From the NCBI GenBank assembly GCA_963850255.1, contig CAWKLL010000022.1, positions 1 through 64,000 on the forward strand: DNA of 64,000 bases. The letters are read 5' to 3'. Every line of letters starts with the position of its first letter. Position 1 is the first letter of the stretch. This document shows, piece by piece, positions 38,592-47,135 of the stretch. The DNA is from J054 sp963850255. Lineage in GTDB: Bacteria; Pseudomonadota; Gammaproteobacteria; Steroidobacterales; GCA-2729495. The notes beneath the pieces are model-generated. The model was given only the letters and a program-made list of their open reading frames with translations. It was not told where the DNA came from and did not search any database. Made by a program: the position numbers and the translations under genes.

Positions 38592-39200
38592 CTAGTCCGG
38601 CGCAATACTGGTGCGCGACTCGATGGCACGAAACAGGGTGTTACTGTCAACGAATTCCAACTCGCCACCCATAGGAACACCATGCGCTATGCGGGTGCTC
38701 GACTTGCCCTGCGCCATGGCCAGGCTGGCGATATAATTAGCGGTGGCCTCGCCTTCCACCGTTGCGCTGGTGGCGAGCATCACTTCCTGCAGCTCGGCGT
38801 TGTCACGCAAATGCGTCTGCAGCAACTGAACACCCAGCTCGTCCGGGCCAACGCCGTCCAGCGGCGATAGTCGACCCAGCAACACAAAGTAGCGACCGCG
38901 ATAGGCACCACTTTCCTCCACGGCCAGCACGTCGGCAGGTGACTCCACCACGCATATTTTACTGCCATCCCGCCGGGTATCAGCGCAAATCGGACACAAA
39001 TCGTCCTCAGCCAACATGCGGCAGCGGCTGCACAGTCCGATGTGGTCGAGTGCAGCAGTGAGCGCATTGACCAGCTGACGCGCGCCGTCACGGTCTTTTT
39101 CCAGTAAATGAAAAGCCATTCGCTGCGCGGACTTCGGCCCGACTCCGGGCAGGCAACGCAAAGCCGACAACAGGCTCCGCAGGCGCGGTGTATAGCTCAC
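38592..39200 (-). CDS. recR: Recombination mediator RecR
   Basis: This 202-residue RecFOR-pathway protein loads RecA at gaps. It has a helix-hairpin-helix (LPGVGPKSAQRMAFHLL), a zinc finger (CSRCRMLAEDDLCPIC) and a Toprim domain (ICVVESPADVLAVE). The start is a GTG at 39200, 5 bases after the ybaB stop codon, so it is co-transcribed with dnaX and ybaB in the classic dnaX-ybaB-recR order. Confidence 0.95.
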   Translation of the reverse strand: MSYTPRLRSLLSALRCLPGVGPKSAQRMAFHLLEKDRDGARQLVNALTAALDHIGLCSRCRMLAEDDLCPICADTRRDGSKICVVESPADVLAVEESGAYRGRYFVLLGRLSPLDGVGPDELGVQLLQTHLRDNAELQEVMLATSATVEGEATANYIASLAMAQGKSSTRIAHGVPMGGELEFVDSNTLFRAIESRTSIAPD

Positions 39201-39204
39201 CCGC

Positions 39205-39528
39205 TTAGAAAGGCAGCTTCATGCCGCCAGGCAAACCGAGCCCCCCGGCCAGCCCGGAGAAACGCTCCTGGGTGGTCGACTCGACCTTGCGCAGCGCATC
39301 ATTAAATGCAGCCACCAGCACATCCTCGAGCATTTCACGATCATCGCCGAGCAGCAGGGGATCAATGGCAATGTTGCGCACTTCATGGCCGCAGGTCATG
39401 GTCAGCTTCACCAGGCCGCCGCCGGCTTCGCCGCAGACCTCGAGGCTATTCAGCTCCTCCTTGGCCTTTTGCATTTCCGACTGCATTTGTTGCGCCTGCT
39501 TCATCAGCTGGCCAAGATCTGCTTTCAT
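39205..39528 (-). CDS. ybaB: YbaB/EbfC nucleoid-associated protein
   Basis: This 107-residue DNA-binding dimer has the family pattern MKQAQQMQSEMQKAKEEL, a central beta-sheet with GLVKLTMTCGHEVRNIAIDP, and a Gly-rich C-terminus (GLAGGLGLPGGMKLPF). It sits between dnaX and recR. The ATG at 39528 is used rather than the adjacent TTG. Confidence 0.93.
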   Translation of the reverse strand: MKADLGQLMKQAQQMQSEMQKAKEELNSLEVCGEAGGGLVKLTMTCGHEVRNIAIDPLLLGDDREMLEDVLVAAFNDALRKVESTTQERFSGLAGGLGLPGGMKLPF

Positions 39529-39593
39529 CAAACGGTTCCTTTGCTGGTTGCCTGGGTCGGACGCGTGCGAACAGTCGTCATCGTCCAGACGGG

Positions 39594-41279
39594 TTAATCG
39601 CCTGCCGGCCTGACGGAATCAGGCACGACTTCGGCATCAAACAGATCGACAAGTTCTTTCACCTGTGGATCATCCGCAATACTGTCGCGAGCGCCCTGTA
39701 AAGTTTGTTCGCGAGCTTTTTCCGCACGCTTGGCCAAAGTATCACCCGCCTGATCCTGCACTTTGATAGTCAGGCGAATAGCGCTGCCAAGGTAGGCCTG
39801 CACGGCCGTCGCGAGGCGCTCCTTGAGCTTTTCGGTGGCCAGATGTCGATTGCGCTCCTCCACCTCAAGATGAAGCTCAAACGGCGTTGCTTTCGTCAGT
39901 GCGCAATTTTCAGCAAGTTGTCGCGCAGCACCTTTAATCGGCAAGGCGGCGATAAATCTCGGCCATTCAGCAGGGTCGGCCGGCGCTGCGCGCTCAGCAG
40001 CAGAGTCCCGCCCGGGAGCGGTTGTCGTCGAGCTTTGCGGCGCCGGCTCCGACTGTAACTTCGGCGGCCTGGCGACAGGCGCAGCTTCGGCAATCGGTGG
40101 CGCGGAACGCGGCGGCCGCGCACGCACGGCATTGCCGGGTTTCGCAGTATCAGGCTGACGGCGTGAGCCTGCCGACTGCAGCTTGCCCGCAGCGGGGTCG
40201 GCACGAAACGCCAGCATTCGCAGCATGGCCATTTCGAAACCCAGGCGTGGATCCGGTGCCAGCCCAAGATCGCGCCGACTGGTTATCGCCAATTGGTAAT
40301 AGAGTTGCGTCTGCGCTGGGTCAAGTTGCTCTGCCAGCACCTGCATCTGTTCCAGCTGTTCCTCGTCCTGCAGCGCCTGCGCGCCAACCGCTTGCAGCAA
40401 TGCGATGCGTTGCAAGACAGTGGCCAATTCATCCAGCACACGTTCGTAATCGGGCGCGTCCTCGTCAAGCTGGCGGATCAAGTCCATTAAAGCCGTTGCA
40501 TCGCCTGCAGCCAGCGGCTCAAGCAATCCAATCACCCGATGCCGATCCATTGAGCCGAGCATGGCGGCGACGTCGGCGTCTGCCACGGCGTTGTCGCCAA
40601 AGGCCAGCGCCTGGTCAAGCAGGCTCAGTGCGTCGCGCATACTTCCGCCGGCGGCACGAGCGATTCGCGTCAGTGCGGCCGGCTCTGACTGCAACTTCTC
40701 AGCCGCCAAGATCACTTGCATGCGTTCATCGATCAAGCTGATGGGCAGACTCTTGAGATTAAACTGCAGACAGCGAGACAACACAGTGATTGGTAGTTTT
40801 TGCGGATCAGTGGTGGCGAACAGAAACTGAACGTGCGGCGGCGGTTCTTCCAGCGTCTTCAGCAAGGCGTTAAACGACTGCCGCGAAAGCATATGCACTT
40901 CGTCGATCAGGTAAACCTTGTAACGACCCAGCGTCGGCGTGTACTGCACGTTGTCCAGCAGGTCACGGGTGTCATCGACACCTGTGCGAGAAGCGGCGTC
41001 CACCTCGATCAGATCAACGAAGCGTCCCTCGTCCACCGCAATGCATGAATCACAAACGCCGCAAGGTTCCTCTACGACACCCTGCTGACAATTTAGCGCC
41101 TTGGCCAGAATCCGCGCTATCGTGGTCTTGCCAACGCCGCGGGTTCCGGCGAACAAATAAGCATGATGCACACGGTTGCTGGCCAGCGCATTTTTCAGGG
41201 CGCGCACCACATGCGCCTGACCGACGACATCGTCAAAGGTCTTGGGACGCCACTTTCGGGCCAGTACCAGGTAACTCAT
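39594..41279 (-). CDS. dnaX: DNA polymerase III subunits tau/gamma
   Basis: This 561-residue clamp-loader ATPase begins MSYLVLARKWRPKTFDDVVGQ at the ATG 41279. It shows Walker A GTRGVGKTTIARILAKALNC, a four-Cys zinc module (CGVCDSC), Walker B LIDEVHML and sensor 1 TTDPQKLP, then the SRCLQF arginine-finger motif. The C-terminal third is Pro/Ala-rich and low-complexity, then domain V. No obvious A-rich slippery sequence for gamma production was seen. The SRP RNA lies directly upstream. Confidence 0.94.
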   Translation of the reverse strand: MSYLVLARKWRPKTFDDVVGQAHVVRALKNALASNRVHHAYLFAGTRGVGKTTIARILAKALNCQQGVVEEPCGVCDSCIAVDEGRFVDLIEVDAASRTGVDDTRDLLDNVQYTPTLGRYKVYLIDEVHMLSRQSFNALLKTLEEPPPHVQFLFATTDPQKLPITVLSRCLQFNLKSLPISLIDERMQVILAAEKLQSEPAALTRIARAAGGSMRDALSLLDQALAFGDNAVADADVAAMLGSMDRHRVIGLLEPLAAGDATALMDLIRQLDEDAPDYERVLDELATVLQRIALLQAVGAQALQDEEQLEQMQVLAEQLDPAQTQLYYQLAITSRRDLGLAPDPRLGFEMAMLRMLAFRADPAAGKLQSAGSRRQPDTAKPGNAVRARPPRSAPPIAEAAPVARPPKLQSEPAPQSSTTTAPGRDSAAERAAPADPAEWPRFIAALPIKGAARQLAENCALTKATPFELHLEVEERNRHLATEKLKERLATAVQAYLGSAIRLTIKVQDQAGDTLAKRAEKAREQTLQGARDSIADDPQVKELVDLFDAEVVPDSVRPAGD

Positions 41280-41313
41280 AACCGAATGGTATTGCTTTTC
41301 TGCGTTGTAAAGT

Positions 41314-41423
41314 GGAATCCGCGCCAGCCACACCCCGGCGCCCGGCATCGCCGCTACCGCTGCTCCCTTCCGGGCCTGACGGAGTTCACGGTTAGCCGCC
41401 GCGGGGGGACCAGCGCGGACCCC
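41314..41423 (-). ncRNA. ffs: Signal recognition particle RNA (4.5S)
   Basis: The minus strand contains the conserved domain IV core GTCAGGCCCGGAAGGGAGCA, which binds Ffh, at about 41360-41380. The 5' end GGGGTCCGCGC (41423-41413) pairs with GCGCGGATTCC at the 3' end (41324-41314), closing a hairpin of about 110 nt, the usual bacterial size. It lies directly upstream of dnaX, the arrangement seen in many gammaproteobacteria. Confidence 0.9.
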
Positions 41424-41536
41424 TGAGAAGGGTATGCGGTGCAGAGGATCAGAGCAAGCAGGCCCTGGGCGCAGCTTGCCTGCAAGCTACGCGCGATGAA
41501 ATAATCCCGCGCCCTGGTTGCCTGCGAGTCTGCCCA

Positions 41537-42160
41537 ATGCCCCCGAACAACACCGTGCTGCGCTGTGGCTTAGTAATGCTGGTCATCCTGCTCACCGGAT
41601 GCAGCACCCCCACCAAGGTGGCATCTGGCTGGCAAGGTCAAGCTGATCGACTGGCCTCCGAGCAGGTACTGGTGGTGGGTGTCAGCCAGGAGTTGAGCAC
41701 CCGTCGCCTGTTCGAAGACCGGATAGCCGAGAGGCTGCAACGCGGAAATACACGCGCCTGGGCCAGTAGCAGGCACATGGACAGTTCAGCCCCCCTCAAC
41801 AAGGATTCTGTCGCTACGGCCGTAACTGCCACCGGGGCGACCCTGGTGGTAGTCACCCGATTGGTTGATCAGCAGGTCAATGTGGGTGAAGTCGACTCGC
41901 GGAGTGGCGTGCAGGTTGCCCGCAAGAACGAAACACCGCTGGATTTCTTCCGTTACGACTACAACGAGTATGAGGAACCCGCCTATCTGGTCGTCAAGAG
42001 CAATGTCGGCTTGGCCACCGACGTCTATCGCGCCAGTGACGGCCAACTCATCTACACCATTGACACCATCAGCTATGACACAGAATCCAAACTTGACGTG
42101 ATTGAGGATGCCAGCAAGGCCATTGTGGCGCGTTTGCGGCGCGACGGGCTGGTGCGCTGA
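41537..42160 (+). CDS. Predicted lipoprotein of unknown function
   Basis: This 207-residue protein has a signal with lipobox LLTGC, then an alpha/beta domain (EQVLVVGVSQELSTRRLFED, GATLVVVTRLVDQQ, YRASDGQLIYTIDT) that resembles DUF4136-like envelope lipoproteins. Function is unknown. It is convergent with the GST gene. Confidence 0.65.
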   Translation: MPPNNTVLRCGLVMLVILLTGCSTPTKVASGWQGQADRLASEQVLVVGVSQELSTRRLFEDRIAERLQRGNTRAWASSRHMDSSAPLNKDSVATAVTATGATLVVVTRLVDQQVNVGEVDSRSGVQVARKNETPLDFFRYDYNEYEEPAYLVVKSNVGLATDVYRASDGQLIYTIDTISYDTESKLDVIEDASKAIVARLRRDGLVR

Positions 42161-42166
42161 GTCGGC

Positions 42167-42829
42167 CTACACCAGGAAATTCTGCGCGGCGACAATCTTG
42201 ACGGAAGCATCCCGGTCGGGCGCCTTTGGCACAGCCATGCCTGCCACCACCGCCGAACGCTGGCCAATGGCCGCCAGCCAGCGCTGAAGATTAGCCAGGC
42301 CGTCGACACTGACTCCGGACCAGTCATGCGACTGCACCCAGGGATAGGTCGCGATATCCGCAATCGAATAACGGCCAGCTAGAAATTCATGCTCGGCGAG
42401 CTGGCGATCCATGACCTCATAGAGCCGCCGAACCTCGCGCTGATAGCGGCCAATAGCGTAGTCAATCTTCTCCGGCGCGTAACGAGTAAAGACATTCGAC
42501 TGCCCCTGCATCGGCCCGACGCCACCCATTTGAAACATTAGCCATTGCAGTACGCGGGACCGCTCTTTGCGTGAATCGCCCAGCAGTGCACCGGCGGATT
42601 CCGCCAGATAAACCAGGATCGCGCCGGATTCAAATACGGCAAAGTCTTCGTTGTCGTGATCAACAATCGCCGGTATGCGGCCATTGGGATTAATCGCCAG
42701 AAACCAGTCCTGCTTTTGCTCTTTCCGGGCCATATCCAGCGCGTGGACCTGGTATTCAATCGCCAGCTCTTCCAGTGCAATGGAAACCTTGTGCCCGTTC
42801 GGGGTGACTGCCGTGTACAGAGAAATCAT
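42167..42829 (-). CDS. Glutathione S-transferase family protein (YfcG-like)
   Basis: This 220-residue cytoplasmic protein has an N-terminal thioredoxin-fold domain with TPNGHKVSIALEE and NPNGRIPAIVDHDNEDFAVFESGAIL (glutathione-binding ES pair), then an all-helical C-domain with IADIATYPWV. The pattern TPNGHK and EFESGAI is that of the YfcG/YghU subgroup, which act as disulfide-bond reductases rather than detoxifying transferases. Start is the ATG 42829. Confidence 0.88.
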   Translation of the reverse strand: MISLYTAVTPNGHKVSIALEELAIEYQVHALDMARKEQKQDWFLAINPNGRIPAIVDHDNEDFAVFESGAILVYLAESAGALLGDSRKERSRVLQWLMFQMGGVGPMQGQSNVFTRYAPEKIDYAIGRYQREVRRLYEVMDRQLAEHEFLAGRYSIADIATYPWVQSHDWSGVSVDGLANLQRWLAAIGQRSAVVAGMAVPKAPDRDASVKIVAAQNFLV

Positions 42830-43036
42830 CGAAAAACCTGAATCAGTCAAGACAGCGTTAACATTACGAGAATGTCCGGCTCCCGTCGAACCGCCTGATC
42901 CGGGCGGCAAAGATGCACGGCGCCATTGATGGCCGACATGAAGCCATCCAGCACGGCCGCCGTTGCCAGCGAGCCTTATCTCAGGCAGTCTACGCGCCCT
43001 GATCAGGGCCGAAACTACCTATAAAGAGACGCGTTC

Positions 43037-43858
43037 ATGAGCAAGCAAAGCGACGTAAAAACCATCCATGAATTCCTCGCGGACAATCCCAATGTGGACG
43101 TGTCCAAGCAATGGGAACGCTGCTGGGATATCCACAGCAAAATTGCCGAAAAAATAATCAAGCGCTTCGATGCCAAGCTGCACCCAATCTCCGAAGGCGC
43201 CGACTACTACACGTCGCCGGATGGCCAGATGGAAGGATCCTTTTTCGGATATACCGGCACTGACATGGACTGGTTTGTGCGCGCCTGGATAGGTAATCGC
43301 AAAGCCAGCATCATTGATATGAATATCAACGTGGTACTGGGACAGGAAACACAGGTACCCAACCTGATGCTGATCTTCGGCACGGTGCCCAACCTGCTGT
43401 TCTATGCAGATTATGTGCCGCGCGTCGATCTCAAAGTTAATGAAGACTACGTTAACAAGTACTACAGCGGCGAAGTCAATCAGGATTACCTGGACTTTCG
43501 CGCCAATACCGACTTCGTATGGTCAGCCAGCCATGGTCCGATCATTCGTGGCATGCAATCACCCGTCTGCTCCAGCTACATCACCGAGCTAAACGACGAA
43601 CATCTGGATGCCTGCGAAGCCTACCTGACACGTTTCGTTGAACGCTGGTTCGGCTGGCTCGACGAAGCTGACAAACTGCCCGCTGATCAGCGTGATGCGC
43701 AGCAGAAATATGACTTCACCTACCGCGAATACACCAACCGGTCAGACCCAATGAATGTGCTGGTTGACCGGGTGTTCGGTTCCGAACAAGCCAAATTCAT
43801 GCTGGATCGACGCGGCGGCATCGTGCAGATGGAAGCTGACGAGGGAAAATGGCGCTGA
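43037..43858 (+). CDS. Red chlorophyll catabolite reductase-like (bilin reductase superfamily) protein
   Basis: This 273-residue protein has no signal peptide. Its central part follows the pattern of plant RCC reductase as recalled from the family: DMDWFVRAWIGN, then MNINVVLG, a PNLMLIFG strand, YVPRVDLKVNEDYVNKYY (compare the plant PPRKDLVLHPDYL block) and IIRGMQSPVCSS (plant YIRTVVSP). Plant RCCR opens red chlorophyll catabolite with ferredoxin electrons; related enzymes reduce bilins. No photosynthesis or bilin genes are nearby, so the substrate is unknown. The start is the ATG at 43037. Assignment is by pattern recall and needs a profile search. Confidence 0.55.
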   Translation: MSKQSDVKTIHEFLADNPNVDVSKQWERCWDIHSKIAEKIIKRFDAKLHPISEGADYYTSPDGQMEGSFFGYTGTDMDWFVRAWIGNRKASIIDMNINVVLGQETQVPNLMLIFGTVPNLLFYADYVPRVDLKVNEDYVNKYYSGEVNQDYLDFRANTDFVWSASHGPIIRGMQSPVCSSYITELNDEHLDACEAYLTRFVERWFGWLDEADKLPADQRDAQQKYDFTYREYTNRSDPMNVLVDRVFGSEQAKFMLDRRGGIVQMEADEGKWR

Positions 43859-43959
43859 TTCGCCTCTGAGGCATTCTTCGCAGGCCATGAATGTTGCTGC
43901 CATCGGGAAATGCTGGAACGGCAACAACGCGCGAGGCAAGAAAACGCGGCCTGAAATCG

Positions 43960-44535
43960 CTACGGCAGGTCCTCCAGCATGGCGAGAGCGGATTGCCCCA
44001 CCTCGTTGCCTGAATTTATCTGCACGGCCTTCGTCAACGCGCTGCGGGCCTGCTCAAAGTTGCCCAGCTGGCTGTTCACAAAGCCCAGGGTCAACCAACT
44101 ACGCTGGTGCGCTGGTTCCAGCGTCACGCCCTGATTCAACCGGCTCAGGGCCTCGCCTGATCGACCCAGGTAATGGAGCGTGAGCCCGAGATTGTTATAC
44201 GTGTCGACGTTGTTCGGCCCGAGCACCAGGAGCCGTTCATAGCGCTCCGCAGCGCGCTCATATTGCTTGTTGGCGAAATACTCGTTGGCCTGCCTGGCCA
44301 CTTCGAACGGGTCTTCGACAGTCTGCTGGCCGGATGCCAGGGACCCAAGCCGTGCCAGATCTGCTGCGGTATCGCTATCCGGCCAGGTGGTGACAGACCC
44401 GGGCATCACCGTTAAAGACGGCGCTGCTGTAGTCGCCGAATCTATGTAGTACTGGCGAGTCAGGGCGAATACCGCCAGCCCGAAAGCCAGCTGAAACGCC
44501 GCCATCAATACCCAGAATTTCGCGCTACGATTCAT
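43960..44535 (-). CDS. Membrane-anchored TPR protein
   Basis: This 191-residue protein has an N-terminal TM anchor (FWVLMAAFQLAFGLAVFALT), a linker of about 50 residues, then three TPR repeats from about residue 80 (ANEYFANKQYERAAERYERL; VDTYNNLGLTLHYLGRSGEA; QRSWLTLGFVNSQLGNFEQA). The TPRs would face the periplasm. The ATG at 44535 is chosen because it begins the anchor directly. Partner unknown. Confidence 0.7.
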   Translation of the reverse strand: MNRSAKFWVLMAAFQLAFGLAVFALTRQYYIDSATTAAPSLTVMPGSVTTWPDSDTAADLARLGSLASGQQTVEDPFEVARQANEYFANKQYERAAERYERLLVLGPNNVDTYNNLGLTLHYLGRSGEALSRLNQGVTLEPAHQRSWLTLGFVNSQLGNFEQARSALTKAVQINSGNEVGQSALAMLEDLP

Positions 44536-44980
44536 AGTTATCCCCGGACCCAAACACTGCCGCCCAATAGTACGCAGCGACTTTCTTCCACGCACGTCCC
44601 TCGACGGGTCGAACCCGGGCTGCCTGGTCCACAATAGCGCTCCGCCAGACAAAAATGGCTGCGGATGCGGCAGATTGTGCCCGCCGGCAAACCCGGCGGA
44701 GGAGCGGCTATACCTCCAGCACATTGGCGCGATACCGATTCGCATCACCGCAGCTGGCGTTGTATGGTTTTATCGATAAGCAACTAGCTCTGCGCACAGG
44801 AGGCAGAGAAAGATCGCCTTTAGCCTGCCTTACCACTGACGGAATCATCTGCATCCAGGCATATTCTGATAGCAGTGACAGGAGCCTTATTATTCCTGCA
44901 CAGCAACTGACTATTTGCTGCTACAGCAAACTTTTTGCCCAAACAAATAGCTTCGACACGCCTCACAGGGAGACGACCGA

Positions 44981-46147
44981 ATGGCTTCCAGACCCCCTCG
45001 AAACAATGCTCAGATCACTCGCCGCCAGGCGCTGGCTACGGCAATCGGCACGGCCTCCACGGCGGTCGCCGCCGGCGCCCTGGGTCCACTTCCCGCTGCC
45101 GCACAAAGCAAGGATTCACCGGTCGACAATGACATCAGCGTCGCCGCGGACGGCAACTATGAAAGAGTGCCGCTGCGCAAAGATGTGATCAAAGTGACAG
45201 CCGTACAGTCGCCGATACAGGCGGCCGATGCCAGCAATCCGCAGCCCGTTATCAAGAAAAATCTTGATCGCATGCTCGAGAGTATTGACGATGCCAACGG
45301 CTTTCCCGGGCCGCAGGACCTGGTTTGCTTTCACGAACAGCCGATCATGGGCTGGAACCCCTGGACGCGGGAGGAGGCTCTCAAAGTAGCCATAGAGGTG
45401 CCCGGCGAAGAGACAGAAATGCTCGGCAAGAAAGCCAGGCAATACGGATGCTATGTGGCTTTCGGCACCTATGCGCGTGACAAAGACTGGCCCGGGCACC
45501 TGTTACTGAACGGTGTGCTGATCGGCCCCGATGGCGAAGTGGTCGCCCAGCACTGGAAGCAGCACAACGTTCGCCTGCGGCCGGACTGGACGATGTACAC
45601 GACCTCGGCCTATGACGTGCTGGATCGCTATATCGAGATGTACGGGGAAGATGCGGTCCTGCCGGTGGCGCGTACGGATATTGGCAACCTCTCCTTACTC
45701 ATTTCACCCTACGACCCGGACATTCATCGGGCGATCAGCCTCAAGGGCATGGAGATCGGCGTTAGATTTTCTTCCGGCGGCTTTTCACCGGAGGATTCCA
45801 AGTCTTCTTCCCTGTTTAACCAGAACTACACGATAACGGTGAATCAATCGCTGTCGCCCGACCAGCCGGGCTTCCCGGCCTACGCCGGCTCAGGCGGGAC
45901 CAGTATTTACGGCCCCTTCGGTAAGGAAGTCGCCATGGCAAAGTCGATACACGAAGAGTTCATTTCAGCGCCATTACCCATGGCCAGTTTCCGAAAGAGC
46001 CATCGCCTTCCGGACGTGCCCATGGCCCTGGTCATGCCGGTCTACCAAAAGTACCGGCCGCCTTATGATCCCGGCCTGCAACTCGACTACATTCCCAACG
46101 ACCCGCAGGATGCAGCCAGGTATTTCAATTCCAAGCGAAATTGGTAG
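44981..46147 (+). CDS. Tat-exported nitrilase/amidase-fold protein lacking the catalytic Cys
   Basis: This 388-residue protein has a Tat signal (ITRRQALATAIGTASTAVAAG) and a carbon-nitrogen hydrolase domain. The catalytic Glu is visible in LVCFHEQPIMGW and the Lys in QHWKQHNVR. At the nucleophile position, where the family reads ICxD, this protein reads LISPYDPDIHR, so the Cys is absent. The pattern around it (GWNPWTREEALKVA, VARTDIGNLSLLI) is close to aliphatic amidase/formamidase types. It is therefore probably a non-hydrolytic relative or uses another residue. A DUF1838 gene follows 18 bases downstream; both products are exported. Confidence 0.72.
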   Translation: MASRPPRNNAQITRRQALATAIGTASTAVAAGALGPLPAAAQSKDSPVDNDISVAADGNYERVPLRKDVIKVTAVQSPIQAADASNPQPVIKKNLDRMLESIDDANGFPGPQDLVCFHEQPIMGWNPWTREEALKVAIEVPGEETEMLGKKARQYGCYVAFGTYARDKDWPGHLLLNGVLIGPDGEVVAQHWKQHNVRLRPDWTMYTTSAYDVLDRYIEMYGEDAVLPVARTDIGNLSLLISPYDPDIHRAISLKGMEIGVRFSSGGFSPEDSKSSSLFNQNYTITVNQSLSPDQPGFPAYAGSGGTSIYGPFGKEVAMAKSIHEEFISAPLPMASFRKSHRLPDVPMALVMPVYQKYRPPYDPGLQLDYIPNDPQDAARYFNSKRNW

Positions 46148-46165
46148 CAGCTCAGGAGAGATGTG

Positions 46166-47011
46166 ATGAAACGCAGAACAGCACTAGGTCTCATGGGCGC
46201 CGTGGTAGCCGCGCCTTTCGCAGGAGCAACTTCAGCACGCGCGGAAATGCTGGGTCTCGACCCGTCAAATCCGGCGCATACGCTCCTGATCCAGCGCAAG
46301 CTCGCGCATACCATGGACGACAGCGTTGTCTTCTGGTGGGCGAACCTGTCACGGATGGGCATGGTCGACAAGATTTCCACACCGTTGTGGAATGTCCATG
46401 TCGGCGCCCTGATCACAGCCCGGGATATTGACGAGCGCGGCGCTTACGAGACGACGGCCATCAGCATGGTCTTTTACACGGATCTCGAAACCGGCGAATT
46501 GCTGCGCAAGTTTAAGAACCCGTACACCGGCGAAACGGTCGAAATCAATTACTTCCCGGCTAATCCGTCTAAGCGCAGGTACAGCATTGATGGTCCAAAG
46601 TCTGAGCCGCCAGCCCGACCGGGCTATGAGGTTATCGACAGTCATCCGCTGGGACCCGCAACTATTGAGGGCGACGATGTCTGGGTTCGGGTCGACGATG
46701 TAACCCGCTTCGAACCGCAGACGCCCGAGGCTGGCCCGGTTTTTCGGGTCAACGACTGGAGCACTTATCACGGCGCTGTCAGCGACGTGGCAAATACCGA
46801 TATCAAGAATGCGCCAGCTACCTGGCACTTCAACGATATCCTCAGCTGGCCGCCCTACCTCAATATGGGCGACCGGCCCGGCGACTTCGTATCGCGCGGA
46901 TTCGGGCGCAAGGTCTCTTCGTTCAGCGCCATGCCCACACGCTTGCACGATTTCATCAAAGCGCGGCATCCGGACGTCTACAAAGATCCTGCCGGGGCGC
47001 TGCGCGGCTAA
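46166..47011 (+). CDS. DUF1838 family Tat-exported protein
   Basis: This 281-residue protein starts MKRRTALGLMGAVVAAP, a short Tat-type signal, and continues as a beta-rich domain matching DUF1838: MDDSVVFWWANLSRMG, NPYTGETVEINYF, WHFNDILSWPPYLNMGDRPG and FSAMPTRLHDFIKARHPD. Function of the family is unknown. The ATG at 46166 follows a strong AGGAGAG site. It is co-transcribed with the nitrilase-fold gene and ends at a clear terminator. Confidence 0.8.
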   Translation: MKRRTALGLMGAVVAAPFAGATSARAEMLGLDPSNPAHTLLIQRKLAHTMDDSVVFWWANLSRMGMVDKISTPLWNVHVGALITARDIDERGAYETTAISMVFYTDLETGELLRKFKNPYTGETVEINYFPANPSKRRYSIDGPKSEPPARPGYEVIDSHPLGPATIEGDDVWVRVDDVTRFEPQTPEAGPVFRVNDWSTYHGAVSDVANTDIKNAPATWHFNDILSWPPYLNMGDRPGDFVSRGFGRKVSSFSAMPTRLHDFIKARHPDVYKDPAGALRG

Positions 47012-47032
47012 AACACCAGGCAATGCCAAGGC

Positions 47033-47058
47033 GCCCCGTTTCGACGGGGCCGTCTTTT
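47033..47058 (+). terminator. Rho-independent terminator after the DUF1838 gene
   Basis: A 7-bp perfect GC-rich stem, GCCCCGT (47033-47039) with ACGGGGC (47044-47050), closes a TTCG tetraloop and is followed by CGTCTTTT. It lies 22 bases after the DUF1838 stop codon. It fits a plus-strand terminator; a T-run for the minus strand is lacking. Confidence 0.75.
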
Positions 47059-47135
47059 AACAGGCCGGCGCAGCTTTCCGGCCAGGCAAACAATCTTTCT
47101 GTCTCGGCGCATCACTGCCCCGGCGGCCCGGACAA

